This document shows positions 10,120-20,188 of a stretch of 64,000 nt of DNA, piece by piece (the stretch's first letter is position 1; each line of letters opens with the position of its first letter). A program made the translations under genes and the position numbers. The notes beneath the pieces were generated by a model. It was given only the letters and a program-made list of their open reading frames with translations, was not told the DNA's origin and made no database searches. The stretch comes from Rickettsia bellii RML369-C (lineage in GTDB: Bacteria > Pseudomonadota > Alphaproteobacteria > Rickettsiales > Rickettsiaceae): contig NC_007940.1 of NCBI RefSeq assembly GCF_000012385.1, positions 930,001 to 994,000 of the forward strand, given 5' to 3'.

Positions 10120-11472
10120 ATGATTTGGAATTCTAAAACTTTAAGCGATGCATTAGGGCTATTAATATCGCAATCTATTATCACCAACGAAATACAATTT
10201 AACTCTAAAGATATTAAAAAGGGTGATTTATTTATAGCACTTCAAGGCAATAAAGACGGTCACGATTATATTCAAGATGCCATTAATCAAGGAGCATCAG
10301 CAGTAATAGTTAGTAAGCAAGTAGATATAGCTGATAAAAATAAAATTATCTTAGTAGATGACTGCTTAAAAGCCCTAGAACAGCTGGCTTTGTATAAAAG
10401 AAAAAATTCAAACGCCAAATTTATTGCTATAACCGGTAGTGTTGGTAAGACTTCAACTAAAGAAGCCTTAAAAACTCTATTACAGCATGAAGCACTAACT
10501 TTCGCTAGCCGAGGTAATTTCAATAATCATTTAGGGTTACTCATTAATCTTGCTTCAATGCCGGATGATACAGAATTTGCTATTTTTGAACTCGGTATGA
10601 ACCATAAAGGTGAGATACGGGAGCTAGTTCAAATATTAAAGCCAAATATTGCTATGATCACTAATATTTCAGAAGCACATTTGGAGTTTTTTAACTCACT
10701 TGAAGATATTGCTGAAGCTAAATGCGAAATTTTTGAGAGCTTTGACAAAGATGGAATTGCCGTTATTAATTCCGATAGTAATTGTTACGATAGAATCTTA
10801 TCTATATTGAAAAAACTATCTATAGAAAATATACACAATTTTGATAAATCATCTTCAGCTGAGTTAATTTTATATGAAATTTCTGGGGAACAAGTTCATT
10901 TAAAATATAAGATATATGATGCGATTATAGAGACTACTATACCATTCATACCTAAGCACTTTGCCGAAAATTATGCTAGTATATTATTGATCATCTTTTT
11001 GCTTAATCAAGATTTAAATAAAGCTGCTGGTTATTTGAAAAATATTCCTATGACAAAAGGTAGAGGCAAAATTATTAATATAGGAAATAGCCGCATTATT
11101 TGTGATTATTATAATGCAAGCCCTACGTCAATGAAAGCTGCCTTAGAATATTTAAAGCAAATGCCTGCCACAAATAAAACCGCTATAATAGGTGAGATGC
11201 TGGAGCTTGGGCAGAATTCAGAAAGGCTTCATAAAGAGCTAGTACCTTATATATTAGATTTAGGTTGTTCTAAGGTTTTTTTGGTAGGTGCAAATACTAA
11301 ATATATTTATGATGCATTACCTGAAAAAATAACTAAAGCATATTTTAAAAATATTGATGAATTAATTGCATCTACAAATGATTTATTCAAAAATGATGAG
11401 CTTATTTTGATAAAAGGTTCTAGAGGAATAAAACTTGACAAGATTATTGATTATTACACTAAAGTAAATTAA
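10120..11472 (+). CDS. murF: UDP-MurNAc-tripeptide:D-Ala-D-Ala ligase MurF
   Basis: MurF adds D-Ala-D-Ala to the UDP-MurNAc tripeptide, the last cytoplasmic step in making the pentapeptide. The 450-residue protein has the Mur ligase P-loop [15 protein letters not shown] near residue 107, [10 protein letters not shown], and the C-terminal domain with [14 protein letters not shown] and EMLELG. Length is normal. It sits between murE and mraY in the usual dcw order, separated from murE by a palindromic element. Confidence 0.96.
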   Translation: MIWNSKTLSDALGLLISQSIITNEIQFNSKDIKKGDLFIALQGNKDGHDYIQDAINQGASAVIVSKQVDIADKNKIILVDDCLKALEQLALYKRKNSNAKFIAITGSVGKTSTKEALKTLLQHEALTFASRGNFNNHLGLLINLASMPDDTEFAIFELGMNHKGEIRELVQILKPNIAMITNISEAHLEFFNSLEDIAEAKCEIFESFDKDGIAVINSDSNCYDRILSILKKLSIENIHNFDKSSSAELILYEISGEQVHLKYKIYDAIIETTIPFIPKHFAENYASILLIIFLLNQDLNKAAGYLKNIPMTKGRGKIINIGNSRIICDYYNASPTSMKAALEYLKQMPATNKTAIIGEMLELGQNSERLHKELVPYILDLGCSKVFLVGANTKYIYDALPEKITKAYFKNIDELIASTNDLFKNDELILIKGSRGIKLDKIIDYYTKVN

Positions 11473-11504
11473 ACTAACTTACACTTTTAAATTTAAACTA
11501 AAAT

Positions 11505-12590
11505 ATGTTATACAACCTCTTACTACCTTACATTCATAATTCACATATAGCTAACTTATTTCATTATATAACTTTTCGTAGCGGGCTTGCCGTTCTAGTT
11601 ACTCTTAGTCTTAGTTTTCTTATCGGTCCAAGGCTAATAAAGTTTTTACAAACTCTTCAAAAATATGGTCAACCGATACGTTTAGATGGTCCTGAATCAC
11701 ATCAAGCAAAAGCCGGCACTCCTACTATGGGTGGTATTATGATTATATTATCCAGCTGTTTTTCTACCTTATTGCTTGCCGATTTAACCAATAAATATAT
11801 TTGGATTACCTTATTTGGTTTTGTTAGCTTCGGTATTATTGGTTTCCTTGATGATTATGCAAAAGTAACCAAAAATAACCATTATGGCGTAAAGGGAAAA
11901 AGTAAACTTTTACTTCAGGGCATTATTAGCTTAATAGTATGTATTTTACTAGAATATACAATTGATAGCCCTAGTCACATGCTTAACGTACCATTTTTTA
12001 AAAGTTTAAGTATGGACCTTGGTTATTTATATATATTCTTCGCCATATTCGTTATAGTCGGTGCTTCTAATGCTGTTAACCTCACTGATGGACTTGATGG
12101 ACTCGCAACAGTTCCTATTGCCTTAACTGCCGGTTCTTTTGCTTTAATAAGCTACCTAGTCGGAAATTTAATTTACTCAAATTATCTACAACTAACTTAC
12201 CTACCAAATACCGGAGAATTAACGATTTTTTGTGCAAGTATAGTAGGTAGCTGTCTTGGATTTTTATGGTTTAACGCACAACCAGCTGAAGTTTTTATGG
12301 GTGATACTGGTAGCTTAAGCCTTGGCGGTGTGCTTGGAATTATTAGTGTTATTACTAAACATGAAATAGTTTTAGGCATTGTTGGCGGATTATTTGTTAT
12401 TGAAACAATATCGGTGATTATGCAGGTATATTACTTTAAAGCTACCAAAGGAAAGCGAATATTTAAAATGGCACCATTGCATCATCACTTTGAAAAAAGT
12501 GGCTGGACAGAATCAAAAGTCGTAATAAGATTTTGGATTATCTCTCTCATATTTGTCCTTATTGGATTATCATCTCTTAAATTACGTTAA
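11505..12590 (+). CDS. mraY: Phospho-MurNAc-pentapeptide transferase MraY
   Basis: MraY moves phospho-MurNAc-pentapeptide onto undecaprenyl phosphate, making lipid I at the inner membrane. The 361-residue protein is strongly hydrophobic with about ten membrane segments. It has the family motifs [17 protein letters not shown] (catalytic Asp pair), [10 protein letters not shown] and [11 protein letters not shown]. It starts 32 bases after murF. In many bacteria murD, ftsW and murG come next; here rickA follows, and the murD-ftsW-murG block lies on the other strand at 38-43 kb. Confidence 0.97.
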   Translation: MLYNLLLPYIHNSHIANLFHYITFRSGLAVLVTLSLSFLIGPRLIKFLQTLQKYGQPIRLDGPESHQAKAGTPTMGGIMIILSSCFSTLLLADLTNKYIWITLFGFVSFGIIGFLDDYAKVTKNNHYGVKGKSKLLLQGIISLIVCILLEYTIDSPSHMLNVPFFKSLSMDLGYLYIFFAIFVIVGASNAVNLTDGLDGLATVPIALTAGSFALISYLVGNLIYSNYLQLTYLPNTGELTIFCASIVGSCLGFLWFNAQPAEVFMGDTGSLSLGGVLGIISVITKHEIVLGIVGGLFVIETISVIMQVYYFKATKGKRIFKMAPLHHHFEKSGWTESKVVIRFWIISLIFVLIGLSSLKLR

Positions 12591-12629
12591 TATTTATGCT
12601 GCTAATGTATTAAAAAATATTAATTTTAT

Positions 12630-12658
12630 TTGATTTCAAGGTCTAAACTCATTATAAT
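12630..12658 (+). promoter_or_regulatory. Sigma-70 type promoter for rickA
   Basis: A TTGATT box, a 17-base spacer and a perfect TATAAT box precede the rickA ATG by 26 bases (from the end of the -10). The -10 sits in a small AT-rich inverted repeat (ATTATAATG ... AAATTATAAT). This suggests rickA is transcribed on its own and not only by read-through from mraY. Not tested. Confidence 0.6.
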
Positions 12659-12684
12659 GTCTCATTAAATTATAATGGGTTTAT

Positions 12685-14241
12685 ATGGCAAAGATAACTG
12701 AGCTTGATCATCACTTAAATCAAGAAAAAGAAGCATTAGATAAAGTAGTAAGTAACCTAAATGAGCTATGCGAACATAATCAAAAGTTACAAGGCTTTAT
12801 TGAAATACAGAAAGAAGTTAAAGAACTAAAAAAAGAGCATATTAAATCTCTTTCTTGGTTTAAAAAACTTATAAATACAGTCTCTAATATAAAATATGTT
12901 TTTGTAAAAAGTGAAGAACAATTAGCTAAAGACGCTATAGAACAAAACAATAAATTATTAAAGCGTATAGACAATACTATATTATCTGTAGCAGATAAAT
13001 CTGGTCCTTTAAAACAAGAGTTACAAAAAGAACTTAGAAAGAATTTTGAGAATTTAGCAAAAAAAGACTTATCTAAAGATCAACGTGAAAGGCTTAGCAA
13101 TTTATTGAATAACGAATATGCAGCTAACCCACAAAAATTTGCTCAATTACCTATGTCTAAACCTTTGCATTTCCCTAATGCAGAAGAATTAGAAAATCAG
13201 CATAACGATTTAAAAGTCATCCAGCAAAATGTCCTAAATTTATTGACTGAAAATTCTAATATTGAAGAACTCAAAAAAATACAAAAACAAGTCGCTGAAA
13301 TTAGAGAGGAAGTACCTTTTACTAAGCTTGAAAAATTAAATAATTTCTGGCAAAAAATCAAAAATATTTTTGTCAATAATAGTGAGCAAGTTTTAGCAAA
13401 AAATAAAGAAAACAATACTAAAACTATTATAAATATAGAAGAAAAATTACATAAAGCTAATAATAAGTTTTTTGAACTTGTTAGTAATAAAAAACAAGAT
13501 ATTGAAAATATAATTTCAAATTTACCTGATAGTAAAAGATTAGAAGCGATAAAAGAAAAGCTTCAAAAGCATATAAACGTAAAAGATACAAATAATATAG
13601 CTGAACAAGCGAGTGCTGCTCAATTGCAATCTGCTGAAACTAAACCAACTGCTGTTGTACTGCCTAACAATGCTATACCTACAACACCTCCTGTAACTGA
13701 AGAAAAAACTTTTACACCACCACCCGCCCCTCCACCACCTATGCCTACAGATAATATTCCTACGCCACTCCCTGTGTCAAAAGCAGAAGCTACTGAGCAT
13801 AAAAATGTAGAAACTGCTGCATCTAATGTACCACCTCCTCCTCCACCGCCTATGCCTACAGGTAATGTTCCGCCACCTCCTCCTGTTGGTGATAATACCG
13901 TTACATCAACACCTCAAAAGGCTAAAGAAACTAACCAACCCCGCCCAGCAGTAGATACTACAAATTTAATGAAACAAATACAGGGGGGATTTAACCTTAA
14001 AAAAATTGAATATGGTGAAGATGGTAAACCTATACCTAAAAATAAAGAGGATACTAAAGAAACATCTGATCCTATAATAGCTGCTCTAAATAAAATACGG
14101 TCAGCAAAAGTATCTAGCGATAGCGAAAGAAGTAATAGTGATAGCGGAACTGATTCAGGATGGGCTAGCGATGTTAGTACTAGAAGTAAAAAAGTTTTAA
14201 CTAGAAGAGAACGAAACGCTAAACAATCTCAACAAAGGTAG
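12685..14241 (+). CDS. rickA: Arp2/3-activating actin nucleation promoter RickA
   Basis: RickA is a rickettsial surface protein that mimics WASP and activates host Arp2/3 to build actin. The 518-residue protein has a Lys/Glu-rich helical N-terminal half. Polyproline stretches follow (near residues 345, 382 and 395), then a WH2-like segment (NLMKQIQGGFNLKKI, about 424-440), a central segment (IIAALNKIRSAKV) and a Ser/Asp-rich C-terminal region with one Trp (GTDSGWASDV). The N-terminal half contains two similar blocks (LSWFKKLINTVSNIKYVFVK and LNNFWQKIKNIFVNN), suggesting an internal duplication. No signal peptide is visible. It appears intact. Confidence 0.95.
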   Translation: MAKITELDHHLNQEKEALDKVVSNLNELCEHNQKLQGFIEIQKEVKELKKEHIKSLSWFKKLINTVSNIKYVFVKSEEQLAKDAIEQNNKLLKRIDNTILSVADKSGPLKQELQKELRKNFENLAKKDLSKDQRERLSNLLNNEYAANPQKFAQLPMSKPLHFPNAEELENQHNDLKVIQQNVLNLLTENSNIEELKKIQKQVAEIREEVPFTKLEKLNNFWQKIKNIFVNNSEQVLAKNKENNTKTIINIEEKLHKANNKFFELVSNKKQDIENIISNLPDSKRLEAIKEKLQKHINVKDTNNIAEQASAAQLQSAETKPTAVVLPNNAIPTTPPVTEEKTFTPPPAPPPPMPTDNIPTPLPVSKAEATEHKNVETAASNVPPPPPPPMPTGNVPPPPPVGDNTVTSTPQKAKETNQPRPAVDTTNLMKQIQGGFNLKKIEYGEDGKPIPKNKEDTKETSDPIIAALNKIRSAKVSSDSERSNSDSGTDSGWASDVSTRSKKVLTRRERNAKQSQQR

Positions 14242-14340
14242 AGCGTTAAAAAACAGATTTATCTAGATAATAAAACTAAAGATAATTTGGACCACGCTGT
14301 CATTTCCTCTTAAGGCATTACCTGCGTGGATCAAATTCCC

Positions 14341-14452
14341 CGTCATTGCGAGGAAAAACTATAAGTCCTGACGAAGCAATCCAGTAAAAAATGCTAATTT
14401 ATAGCATTTTTTATTATTTTTTCTGGATTACATTAAAGGTTCGCTCCTCGCA
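14341..14452. repeat. Palindromic element with the GTCATTGCGAGG type arm
   Basis: The left arm GTCATTGCGAGGAAAAACTA and the right-side CTCCTCGCAA flank a hairpin core AATGCTAATTTATAGCATTTT, which is followed by T/A-rich sequence. The core recurs at 24632-24753 and 55060-55181. The region 14242-14695 contains only this and the next repeat plus AT-rich linker; I see no gene in it. Confidence 0.65.
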
Positions 14453-14486
14453 AGGCTCGGTTGCATAGATCGAAAAGCACCATCAG

Positions 14487-14586
14487 TGTCATACTCTGGC
14501 TTGAGAACTAGATCCAGAAAACAATTAAAAATATCAATGTTATTGATATTTTTAATTGGATCCCGTGAATAAATCACGGGATGACA
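14487..14586. repeat. Palindromic element between rickA and the antitoxin-like ORF
   Basis: The left part (GTCATACTCTGGCTTGAGAA) is degenerate. The right arm is intact (GGATCCCGTGAATAAATCAC, then GGGATGACAG). The core AAAATATCAATGTTATTGA is a small hairpin shared with the element at 55208-55303. It lies between convergent transcription units. Confidence 0.7.
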
Positions 14587-14695
14587 GAGGAAAAATTGAT
14601 CCACGCAACAATGTCTCCTCGCAATGGCGATTGGTATCTACATAATAACACCTATGTGGAATAAAATTAGATCCACACAACAAAAGTGATAAACC

Positions 14696-14842
14696 TTATT
14701 TTTTACTTTCTTCACCTTTCATTATCTCATCTAAATATTTCTCAAACTCTTCTAAAGTGCGAGTTGTACACTTCCCATTATCTGTTTCCTCAAAAGCTTT
14801 TAAAGTTTCTTTATTAGGGACTTTAATATTTATTGTGCTCAT
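14696..14842 (-). CDS. Small RelB/antitoxin-like protein, coupled to the upstream transporter
   Basis: A 48-residue ORF begins with an N-terminal strand-like segment, [20 protein letters not shown], followed by a charged helix, [18 protein letters not shown]. The look is that of RelB/DinJ-type ribbon-helix-helix antitoxins, but the protein is too short to be sure. Its ATG overlaps the stop of the transporter gene (ATGA), so it is probably translated by coupling. No toxin gene follows: downstream lie only repeats and the convergent rickA. It may be a solitary or truncated antitoxin. Confidence 0.5.
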   Translation of the reverse strand: MSTINIKVPNKETLKAFEETDNGKCTTRTLEEFEKYLDEIMKGEESKK

Positions 14843-16053
14843 GTCAATTTTTTCTTATACAAAATTAAAATATAATAAAACGCAGCAGCAGAGCTAACAC
14901 TTAAAACTAAGAACAATAAAGCAAAATTACCTATTGTATCACTGTGTAGTTTAGAGACTAAAAAAGTTACGGCTGCGATTAGTACATAATATATTGCACC
15001 AAATACAGAACCTGCTGTGCCTGTTACCTTAGCATAATCTTCTAAAGCATAACGAAGAGTCATAGGAATCAGTAAATTATGCCCGACCATATGTAGCATC
15101 ATAGGTGCAAACATCATAATAACCGCTATGTTTTGACCTACCTCTTTATCCTGTAATATTAGAGCATCAATTGCGAGCAAGCTACAGCCTATTACACTAA
15201 AAACAAGCCCTAAAATCATTACTTTTTGATCATGTATGTGACGTTTTTTTATTAAATATCCTCCTAAAAATCCGCCGAAAATACCGGCAAAAGATAACAA
15301 GAACGCCAATTTACCATAGAAAGATGGGGCAACTTTCATTTTATCAATGAAAATAAAAGGTGCTTCTATATAAAAACCATAATATATGCCGTTAAATGCT
15401 CCAATAATAAAAGCATATAACCATAAGCTTTTATCTCTGATAACTACTTTTAAAACCTCAAAATATTTGCTAGTTTGCGAAAAATTTATATAAGGATTCG
15501 TTTCAGGTAAAATTTTACAATATAAAGTTAATAATACTGTACCCGTAAGACTGAAGAATACAAAAGTGTAATGCCAACTTGAATATTCTATAATATAGCC
15601 TCCTATAGATGAACCTAAAGAAGGAATAAATAAAAGCCATGGAGATAGACTAGCATAAACATATGATAATTCTGAACCTTGATAAGAATCACGAGCCATA
15701 GCCTGCCCGATAACTGAACCAACACTTACGCCGAAAGCCTGCACAAAACGGGCTAACATTAATGTTTCTATGTTAGGTGCAAAAATGCTAATAATGGAAG
15801 ATATAGCGTAAATACAAAGACCGAATAAAACAACCGGTCTTCTGCCGTAAATATCGGATAATCTGCCAAGCGTTAATATACCAAGAGCAAAACCTAAATA
15901 ATATAGGCTAGATGTGATTTGAGTAGTACTACCATCGGTGTTAAAATACTCAGTGATACTTGGTAACCCTGAAGTATAGATTGTTTCCGTTATGGGTGAT
16001 AACGTGAATAAGCATAAAAGCATCCATGCTGGAATCTTCGCAATAATTTTCAT
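14839..16053 (-). CDS. Bcr/CflA-type MFS transporter
   Basis: A 404-residue polytopic protein of the major facilitator superfamily with about twelve membrane segments. The loop 2-3 signature [16 protein letters not shown] and the early segment [17 protein letters not shown] match the Bcr/CflA drug-resistance subfamily, which exports small molecules by proton antiport. The substrate cannot be told from sequence. It overlaps the small antitoxin-like ORF by four bases at its 3' end. Upstream (16054-16525) are repeats only. Confidence 0.85.
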   Translation of the reverse strand: MKIIAKIPAWMLLCLFTLSPITETIYTSGLPSITEYFNTDGSTTQITSSLYYLGFALGILTLGRLSDIYGRRPVVLFGLCIYAISSIISIFAPNIETLMLARFVQAFGVSVGSVIGQAMARDSYQGSELSYVYASLSPWLLFIPSLGSSIGGYIIEYSSWHYTFVFFSLTGTVLLTLYCKILPETNPYINFSQTSKYFEVLKVVIRDKSLWLYAFIIGAFNGIYYGFYIEAPFIFIDKMKVAPSFYGKLAFLLSFAGIFGGFLGGYLIKKRHIHDQKVMILGLVFSVIGCSLLAIDALILQDKEVGQNIAVIMMFAPMMLHMVGHNLLIPMTLRYALEDYAKVTGTAGSVFGAIYYVLIAAVTFLVSKLHSDTIGNFALLFLVLSVSSAAAFYYILILYKKKLT

Positions 16054-16075
16054 AAATTTTTAGTGTATGGGTTAG

Positions 16076-16290
16076 TGTCATCCCTTGGCTTGTTCACGGG
16101 AGGCATTGTTGCGTAGATTAAAAAATGTCCTATATGTCATTCCGTTGATCGCAGGAATCCAGAAAAAAAAGCATAAATATAGCAAATTTTTAAAATTAAA
16201 AGCTCGATTTCTCTCGCTTTATACTGGATTCCTGCGATCAACGGAATGACATCGGAACCATGCGGGCAATGCCGCCACGGGATGACACCG
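16076..16290. repeat. Nested pair of palindromic elements
   Basis: An outer palindrome has left arm GTGTCATCCCTTGGCTTGTT and right arm GCCACGGGATGACACC. It is split by a complete inner palindrome (16134-16252) whose 29-base arms match exactly, beginning ATGTCATTCCGTTGATCGC and ending in ACGGAATGACAT. This shows one element sitting inside another. Confidence 0.8.
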
Positions 16291-16396
16291 AACATGTTTT
16301 TCGCTCTACGTAACAAAGCCGAATAATCAAGGGCTTACAAAAACATTGTTACTAATTTTCAAGTAGAGCAAATAATACCTTAAAGACAACAAAATA

Positions 16397-16528
16397 GATA
16401 GACGAAGTTCAACTTGGAAAAGAGCTAGGAGCCTGTAAGCCGAGGTGCGGAGCGTATATTTAATACGTGAGCATCCGAGGACTTACAAGGACGACGTAGC
16501 CAATTTTTCAAGTTCAACGAGTATATCA
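16397..16528. repeat. 130-bp palindromic repeat type B at the ychF 3' end
   Basis: A long imperfect palindrome that is not of the GTCATTCC type. Its left arm has GACGAAGTTCAACTTGGAAA and its right arm TTTTTCAAGTTCAACGAGTA. The inner arms are GCCTGTAAGCCGAGG and GAGGACTTACAAGG around GCGTATATTTAATACG. A second copy lies at 45515-45645. It supplies the TGA stop of ychF. As RNA it would form a long stem and might act as a 3' stabiliser or terminator. Confidence 0.8.
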
Positions 16529-17623
16529 GACGTTAAATCTAAAATGTACTATATCCCCATCCTGCATTTTGTATTCTTTACCCTCTAATCGCATTTTTCC
16601 CACTTCTTTAGCTTTTGCTTCGCTACCGAGATTTATATAATCTGCGTAACCTATAACTTCTGCTCTGATAAAACCTTTTTCAAAGTCGGTATGAATAATA
16701 CCCGCAGCACCAGGTGCAAGCGTACCATCTTTAAAAGTCCAGCTATGTGCTTCTTTAGGACCAATCGTAAAAAAGCTTTTCAGATTTAAGAGATTATACC
16801 CTTCTTTAATTACTTGACTTAATCCTGTTTCTTCGAGGTCAATACTATTTAGGAATTCTTTCTTCTCTTCCTCATCTTCAAGTAAAGCAATATCTGCCTC
16901 TATTTTTGAGGAAATAACAACGCTTTTAGCTTCTTCTTTTTTTGCTTGTTCTGCTACTAATTTTGTAAACTCGTTCCCACTTGCTGCATCCTTTTCAAGC
17001 ACATTACATACGTACAGAACAGGCTTAGAAGTAAGTAGCTGTAACTGCTTTAGATTATCAGTTCCTAAAGTTTTATTTAGCACTCTTGCAGGTTTACCAT
17101 CGGCTAATACTTTATGAACCTCTTTTAATAGCTCTATTTGCTCTGCTAAAGTCTTATCACCTGATTTCAAACGTTTTTCGCTTGTAGCAAGTCGCTTTTC
17201 CACCGATTCTATATCAGCAAGTATTAACTCCATCTCAATTATTTCAAGGTCATGAATCGGATCAACCTTATTATGTACGTGCGTTACGTCTTCATCCTCA
17301 AAACAACGTAACACATGCAATATTGCATCTACTTCTCTAATATTTGACAAGAACTTATTACCAAGCCCTTCCCCTTTGCTTGCACCTTTAACAAGCCCTG
17401 CAATATCGACAAATTCGATATAAGATGGAATAATTTTTTTACTTCCTACAAGTGCGGCAAGCTTGTGTAAACGCTCATCAGGTACTGAAACAACCGCACT
17501 ATTTGGCTCAATCGTACAAAACGGATAATTAGCAGCTTCAGCTGCCACGCTTGCCGTTAAAGCATTAAATAACGTTGACTTACCGACATTTGGCAAACCC
17601 ACAATTCCTAATTTTAATGTCAT
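16526..17623 (-). CDS. ychF: Redox-regulated ATPase YchF (Obg family)
   Basis: YchF is a universally conserved P-loop protein that binds ATP in preference to GTP and associates with ribosomes. The 365-residue protein has G1 [15 protein letters not shown] at the N-terminus and switch [20 protein letters not shown]. In the G4 position it has NVLE where true GTPases have NKxD, as expected for the ATP-preferring branch. The C-terminal TGS domain carries the usual [12 protein letters not shown] and [20 protein letters not shown]. Its stop codon lies within a palindromic repeat. It is 24 bases downstream of the restriction-modification gene. Confidence 0.96.
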   Translation of the reverse strand: MTLKLGIVGLPNVGKSTLFNALTASVAAEAANYPFCTIEPNSAVVSVPDERLHKLAALVGSKKIIPSYIEFVDIAGLVKGASKGEGLGNKFLSNIREVDAILHVLRCFEDEDVTHVHNKVDPIHDLEIIEMELILADIESVEKRLATSEKRLKSGDKTLAEQIELLKEVHKVLADGKPARVLNKTLGTDNLKQLQLLTSKPVLYVCNVLEKDAASGNEFTKLVAEQAKKEEAKSVVISSKIEADIALLEDEEEKKEFLNSIDLEETGLSQVIKEGYNLLNLKSFFTIGPKEAHSWTFKDGTLAPGAAGIIHTDFEKGFIRAEVIGYADYINLGSEAKAKEVGKMRLEGKEYKMQDGDIVHFRFNV

Positions 17624-17647
17624 AAATCTTTCTTATTGTAGTATAAA

Positions 17648-19270
17648 TTATATTATTAATGAGTATTCTTGTATTTTTCTTAGTTCATCAAATGTTGAAT
17701 TTTTTATTTCTTCAATTTTTTTATGTGTAGCTATTATTTCTTTCTGCTTCTCAATATCAAATTTACCGGTTGAGGTTATTGGAATACTAACCGATAGATT
17801 TGCAACTTTTTCTTTACTCGCTGTTTTACTCCATTTAAATCCTTGAGATAATAGTACCTTTTCTATAGCGTATCTCATATATTCAATATCTAAGATTTGA
17901 ATGTATTCTTCTTTTATTATCATAGGTCTATGATGATCATTTGTTGTAAATTTGTTTTTATGGTAAAAAACATACCCAACTGAACCTTCTCTATTCCATG
18001 CTAAACAATTTTCAAAATACACAACGTTTTTTATATTATCTTTTATATATCCTATAGGTTCTTGCTCTTTTTTACCTCCATATACAGGAATATTGCCTTT
18101 ATTAGATTCAATAAATGATTTTGTTATTCCTTTTATTGCCGGAAAATCAAAAATATTCCCAATTTTAACTTTCTTAGTTTGATTATTATTAACAATTTTT
18201 ATTTTTTTTAAGCCCAAGCTAAAATTTTCTAAAGTATCTGCCATACATGACAAATATGAGCTAAATTCTAGAACACTCAAGGTTTTATTTTCTTTTTCAA
18301 TCCCTAAAGTAATTTTTTCTTCTTTACTCCACCATCTATCAATTGACCAGTATATTTCCGATTCAAACTTTTCTATCGGAACTATTTTACAACGAGGATC
18401 AGTGTTAATATTTTCAAATGCCTTTTTATTACCCTTAAAAAAATTATAAAGAGTAATAGCTTCTATAAGGTCATTTTGTTCAATATCAAAGCGATAAACA
18501 TCACGACTTTCACCAATTTCGCTCACCAAATAAGTAAAAACCGGATCGCTTTGGATGTCCGTTTTATTATTTTTTTTAGTTATGCATAAAATATATGTCT
18601 TCTGTTTTGTAGTAAAAAAAGTATTTTCCGGTAAAGATATTATTCCATCTATAAAACATTCTTGACATAAAAATGCTCTTAAATTCCTATCGTTTTGACG
18701 ATTAAATATACCGTCAGGAACTATTATAAATGCTTTCCCATTTGGTTTTAAGGCTCTAATTATCCATTCCATAAATAGACCTTCAACACCCATCGCATTA
18801 ATTTTATAGTATTTTTTAAGGTCATTATTTTTTTGTATTTCTTCTTTAAAATTACTACTTCCATCAGTAACATAAGGAGGATTCGTAAGAATTAAATCAT
18901 ATGTGTTTTCAACCGGATCTTTTAGAGTACCTAAAATCGAATCGGTTTTAAGAGTAAAAGTAGAATTAAATAAATCTGCAAATTCTTTTGTATGATTTGG
19001 ATAATTTTTTATAACTTCACTAAAATAGATAAGCATATTAGCTTTAGCAAGGATAATTGTTTTCTGCTCATTATTACCAAAACCTTTATCAAAACCTCGA
19101 ATAGTTATTTTTGGTATTATTTTGCCATCCTTTATTTTATAAAAACGATCTATTTTACTTTTTATCGGTTCTAATAAAAATTTTCCGACTCCACAAGCAG
19201 GATCGCATATAACTGCTTCTTCTCTAATTTCATCTTGAATAATCATTTCGATTGCTCGAACTACTTTCAT
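17648..19270 (-). CDS. Fused restriction-modification protein, C-terminal part (N6-adenine methylase plus recognition domain), frameshifted
   Basis: This 540-residue frame starts inside the gene at MKVVRAIEMII. It carries the SAM-binding motif DPACGVGKFLLEP, the adenine methylase motif NPPYVTDGS (near residue 132), and a C-terminal part like an HsdS/type I specificity domain. Together with the upstream frame it makes one protein of about 834 residues: nuclease-like domain, methylase, target recognition. The two halves are separated by one extra base in an A-run (T-run 19293-19301 on the plus strand). Removing one base gives SKKNWGQFFTPMKVVRAIEM, the usual N-terminal methylase motif. Confidence 0.8.
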   Translation of the reverse strand: MKVVRAIEMIIQDEIREEAVICDPACGVGKFLLEPIKSKIDRFYKIKDGKIIPKITIRGFDKGFGNNEQKTIILAKANMLIYFSEVIKNYPNHTKEFADLFNSTFTLKTDSILGTLKDPVENTYDLILTNPPYVTDGSSNFKEEIQKNNDLKKYYKINAMGVEGLFMEWIIRALKPNGKAFIIVPDGIFNRQNDRNLRAFLCQECFIDGIISLPENTFFTTKQKTYILCITKKNNKTDIQSDPVFTYLVSEIGESRDVYRFDIEQNDLIEAITLYNFFKGNKKAFENINTDPRCKIVPIEKFESEIYWSIDRWWSKEEKITLGIEKENKTLSVLEFSSYLSCMADTLENFSLGLKKIKIVNNNQTKKVKIGNIFDFPAIKGITKSFIESNKGNIPVYGGKKEQEPIGYIKDNIKNVVYFENCLAWNREGSVGYVFYHKNKFTTNDHHRPMIIKEEYIQILDIEYMRYAIEKVLLSQGFKWSKTASKEKVANLSVSIPITSTGKFDIEKQKEIIATHKKIEEIKNSTFDELRKIQEYSLII

Positions 19271-20153
19271 CGGTGTAAAAAATTGTCCCCAGTTTTTTTT
19301 TGCTTATACTTTCTTTTAAAAAACTTTCAAATAATTTACTTTTAAAATCGTAATCAATATGTTCAAGGCGTCCGTATTTATTGAATTTATCCAGCACTTT
19401 AAAAAAAACGGTGCTATAACTATCAGCTGCTTTCTGATCGTTGCTAACAAATACTGAACCGTTAATTATGGTTGTATTATCAAGAGGGTTATACGGAAAT
19501 AATTCCTTTATTTTTTTTCTTATATTATCAACATAGTAAGTTAATACTTCATTAGGAGTATCTGTTGCATACATTTCGATTAAAGAATAAAAACTATTTC
19601 TTGACTTAGCCCCACTAACGCTCCAAACATCTTGCCATATAGAGCTTGCTAGACAAGTCGGATTTACTAATTTTGGCGATAATAATTGGTTATTAGTCTC
19701 GTTGATTGAATAACTAATCTTTTCTATAAGTGCCGGAAGCTGTTCGTTAGACGGGTCAAATAGTAGAGAAATATTTTTACCTTCTTCATCTAAAATCTTT
19801 TCTCCTGTTAAAGCATTAATCCATAAAGTATCAACTGTATCAGTTGCAATAATTATTTTTGCTCCTAAAATTTTTGCAACATTAATTGCTTGATCAATTG
19901 CTTTTTGTTGTTGAGAGTTGGTTTTAAATTCTTTAGGCTGTTTAAATTCTATAACCGCAATAACATTTTGTTTACTTACAATTAGTGCATCAACTTTTTT
20001 ATTTTCTACTTCACCATAATTAACATTTCTAATTATTCCTGCATTTTTTAAAGCTTTTAGTGTTGTAGAACCAATATTATAATAATCCCATTTTCCTATT
20101 TTAGATGTGGGGTTACTTTTGTTTAGACCTCTTTGTAATAATTCTTCGCTCAT
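19230..20153 (-). CDS. Fused restriction-modification protein, N-terminal part (nuclease-like domain and methylase helical region), frameshifted
   Basis: The first 130 residues look like a type I HsdR_N/PD-(D/E)xK nuclease domain: VDALIVSKQNVIAVIEFKQP gives the D ... ExK pattern. A helical region typical of the N-terminus of N6-adenine methylases follows (SIWQDVWSVSGAKSRNSFYS). The frame runs off after ESISKKKLGTIFY because of a nine-base A tract; with eight A the reading continues into the methylase. Fusion of nuclease, methylase and specificity domains resembles type IIG-like enzymes. Whether this is decay, a phase-variable switch or an error cannot be decided from one sequence. Confidence 0.75.
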   Translation of the reverse strand: MSEELLQRGLNKSNPTSKIGKWDYYNIGSTTLKALKNAGIIRNVNYGEVENKKVDALIVSKQNVIAVIEFKQPKEFKTNSQQQKAIDQAINVAKILGAKIIIATDTVDTLWINALTGEKILDEEGKNISLLFDPSNEQLPALIEKISYSINETNNQLLSPKLVNPTCLASSIWQDVWSVSGAKSRNSFYSLIEMYATDTPNEVLTYYVDNIRKKIKELFPYNPLDNTTIINGSVFVSNDQKAADSYSTVFFKVLDKFNKYGRLEHIDYDFKSKLFESFLKESISKKKLGTIFYTDESSSSNRNDYSR

Positions 20154-20188
20154 AAAAAATTCCTAATTATTAAGTAAATATTTTTATA

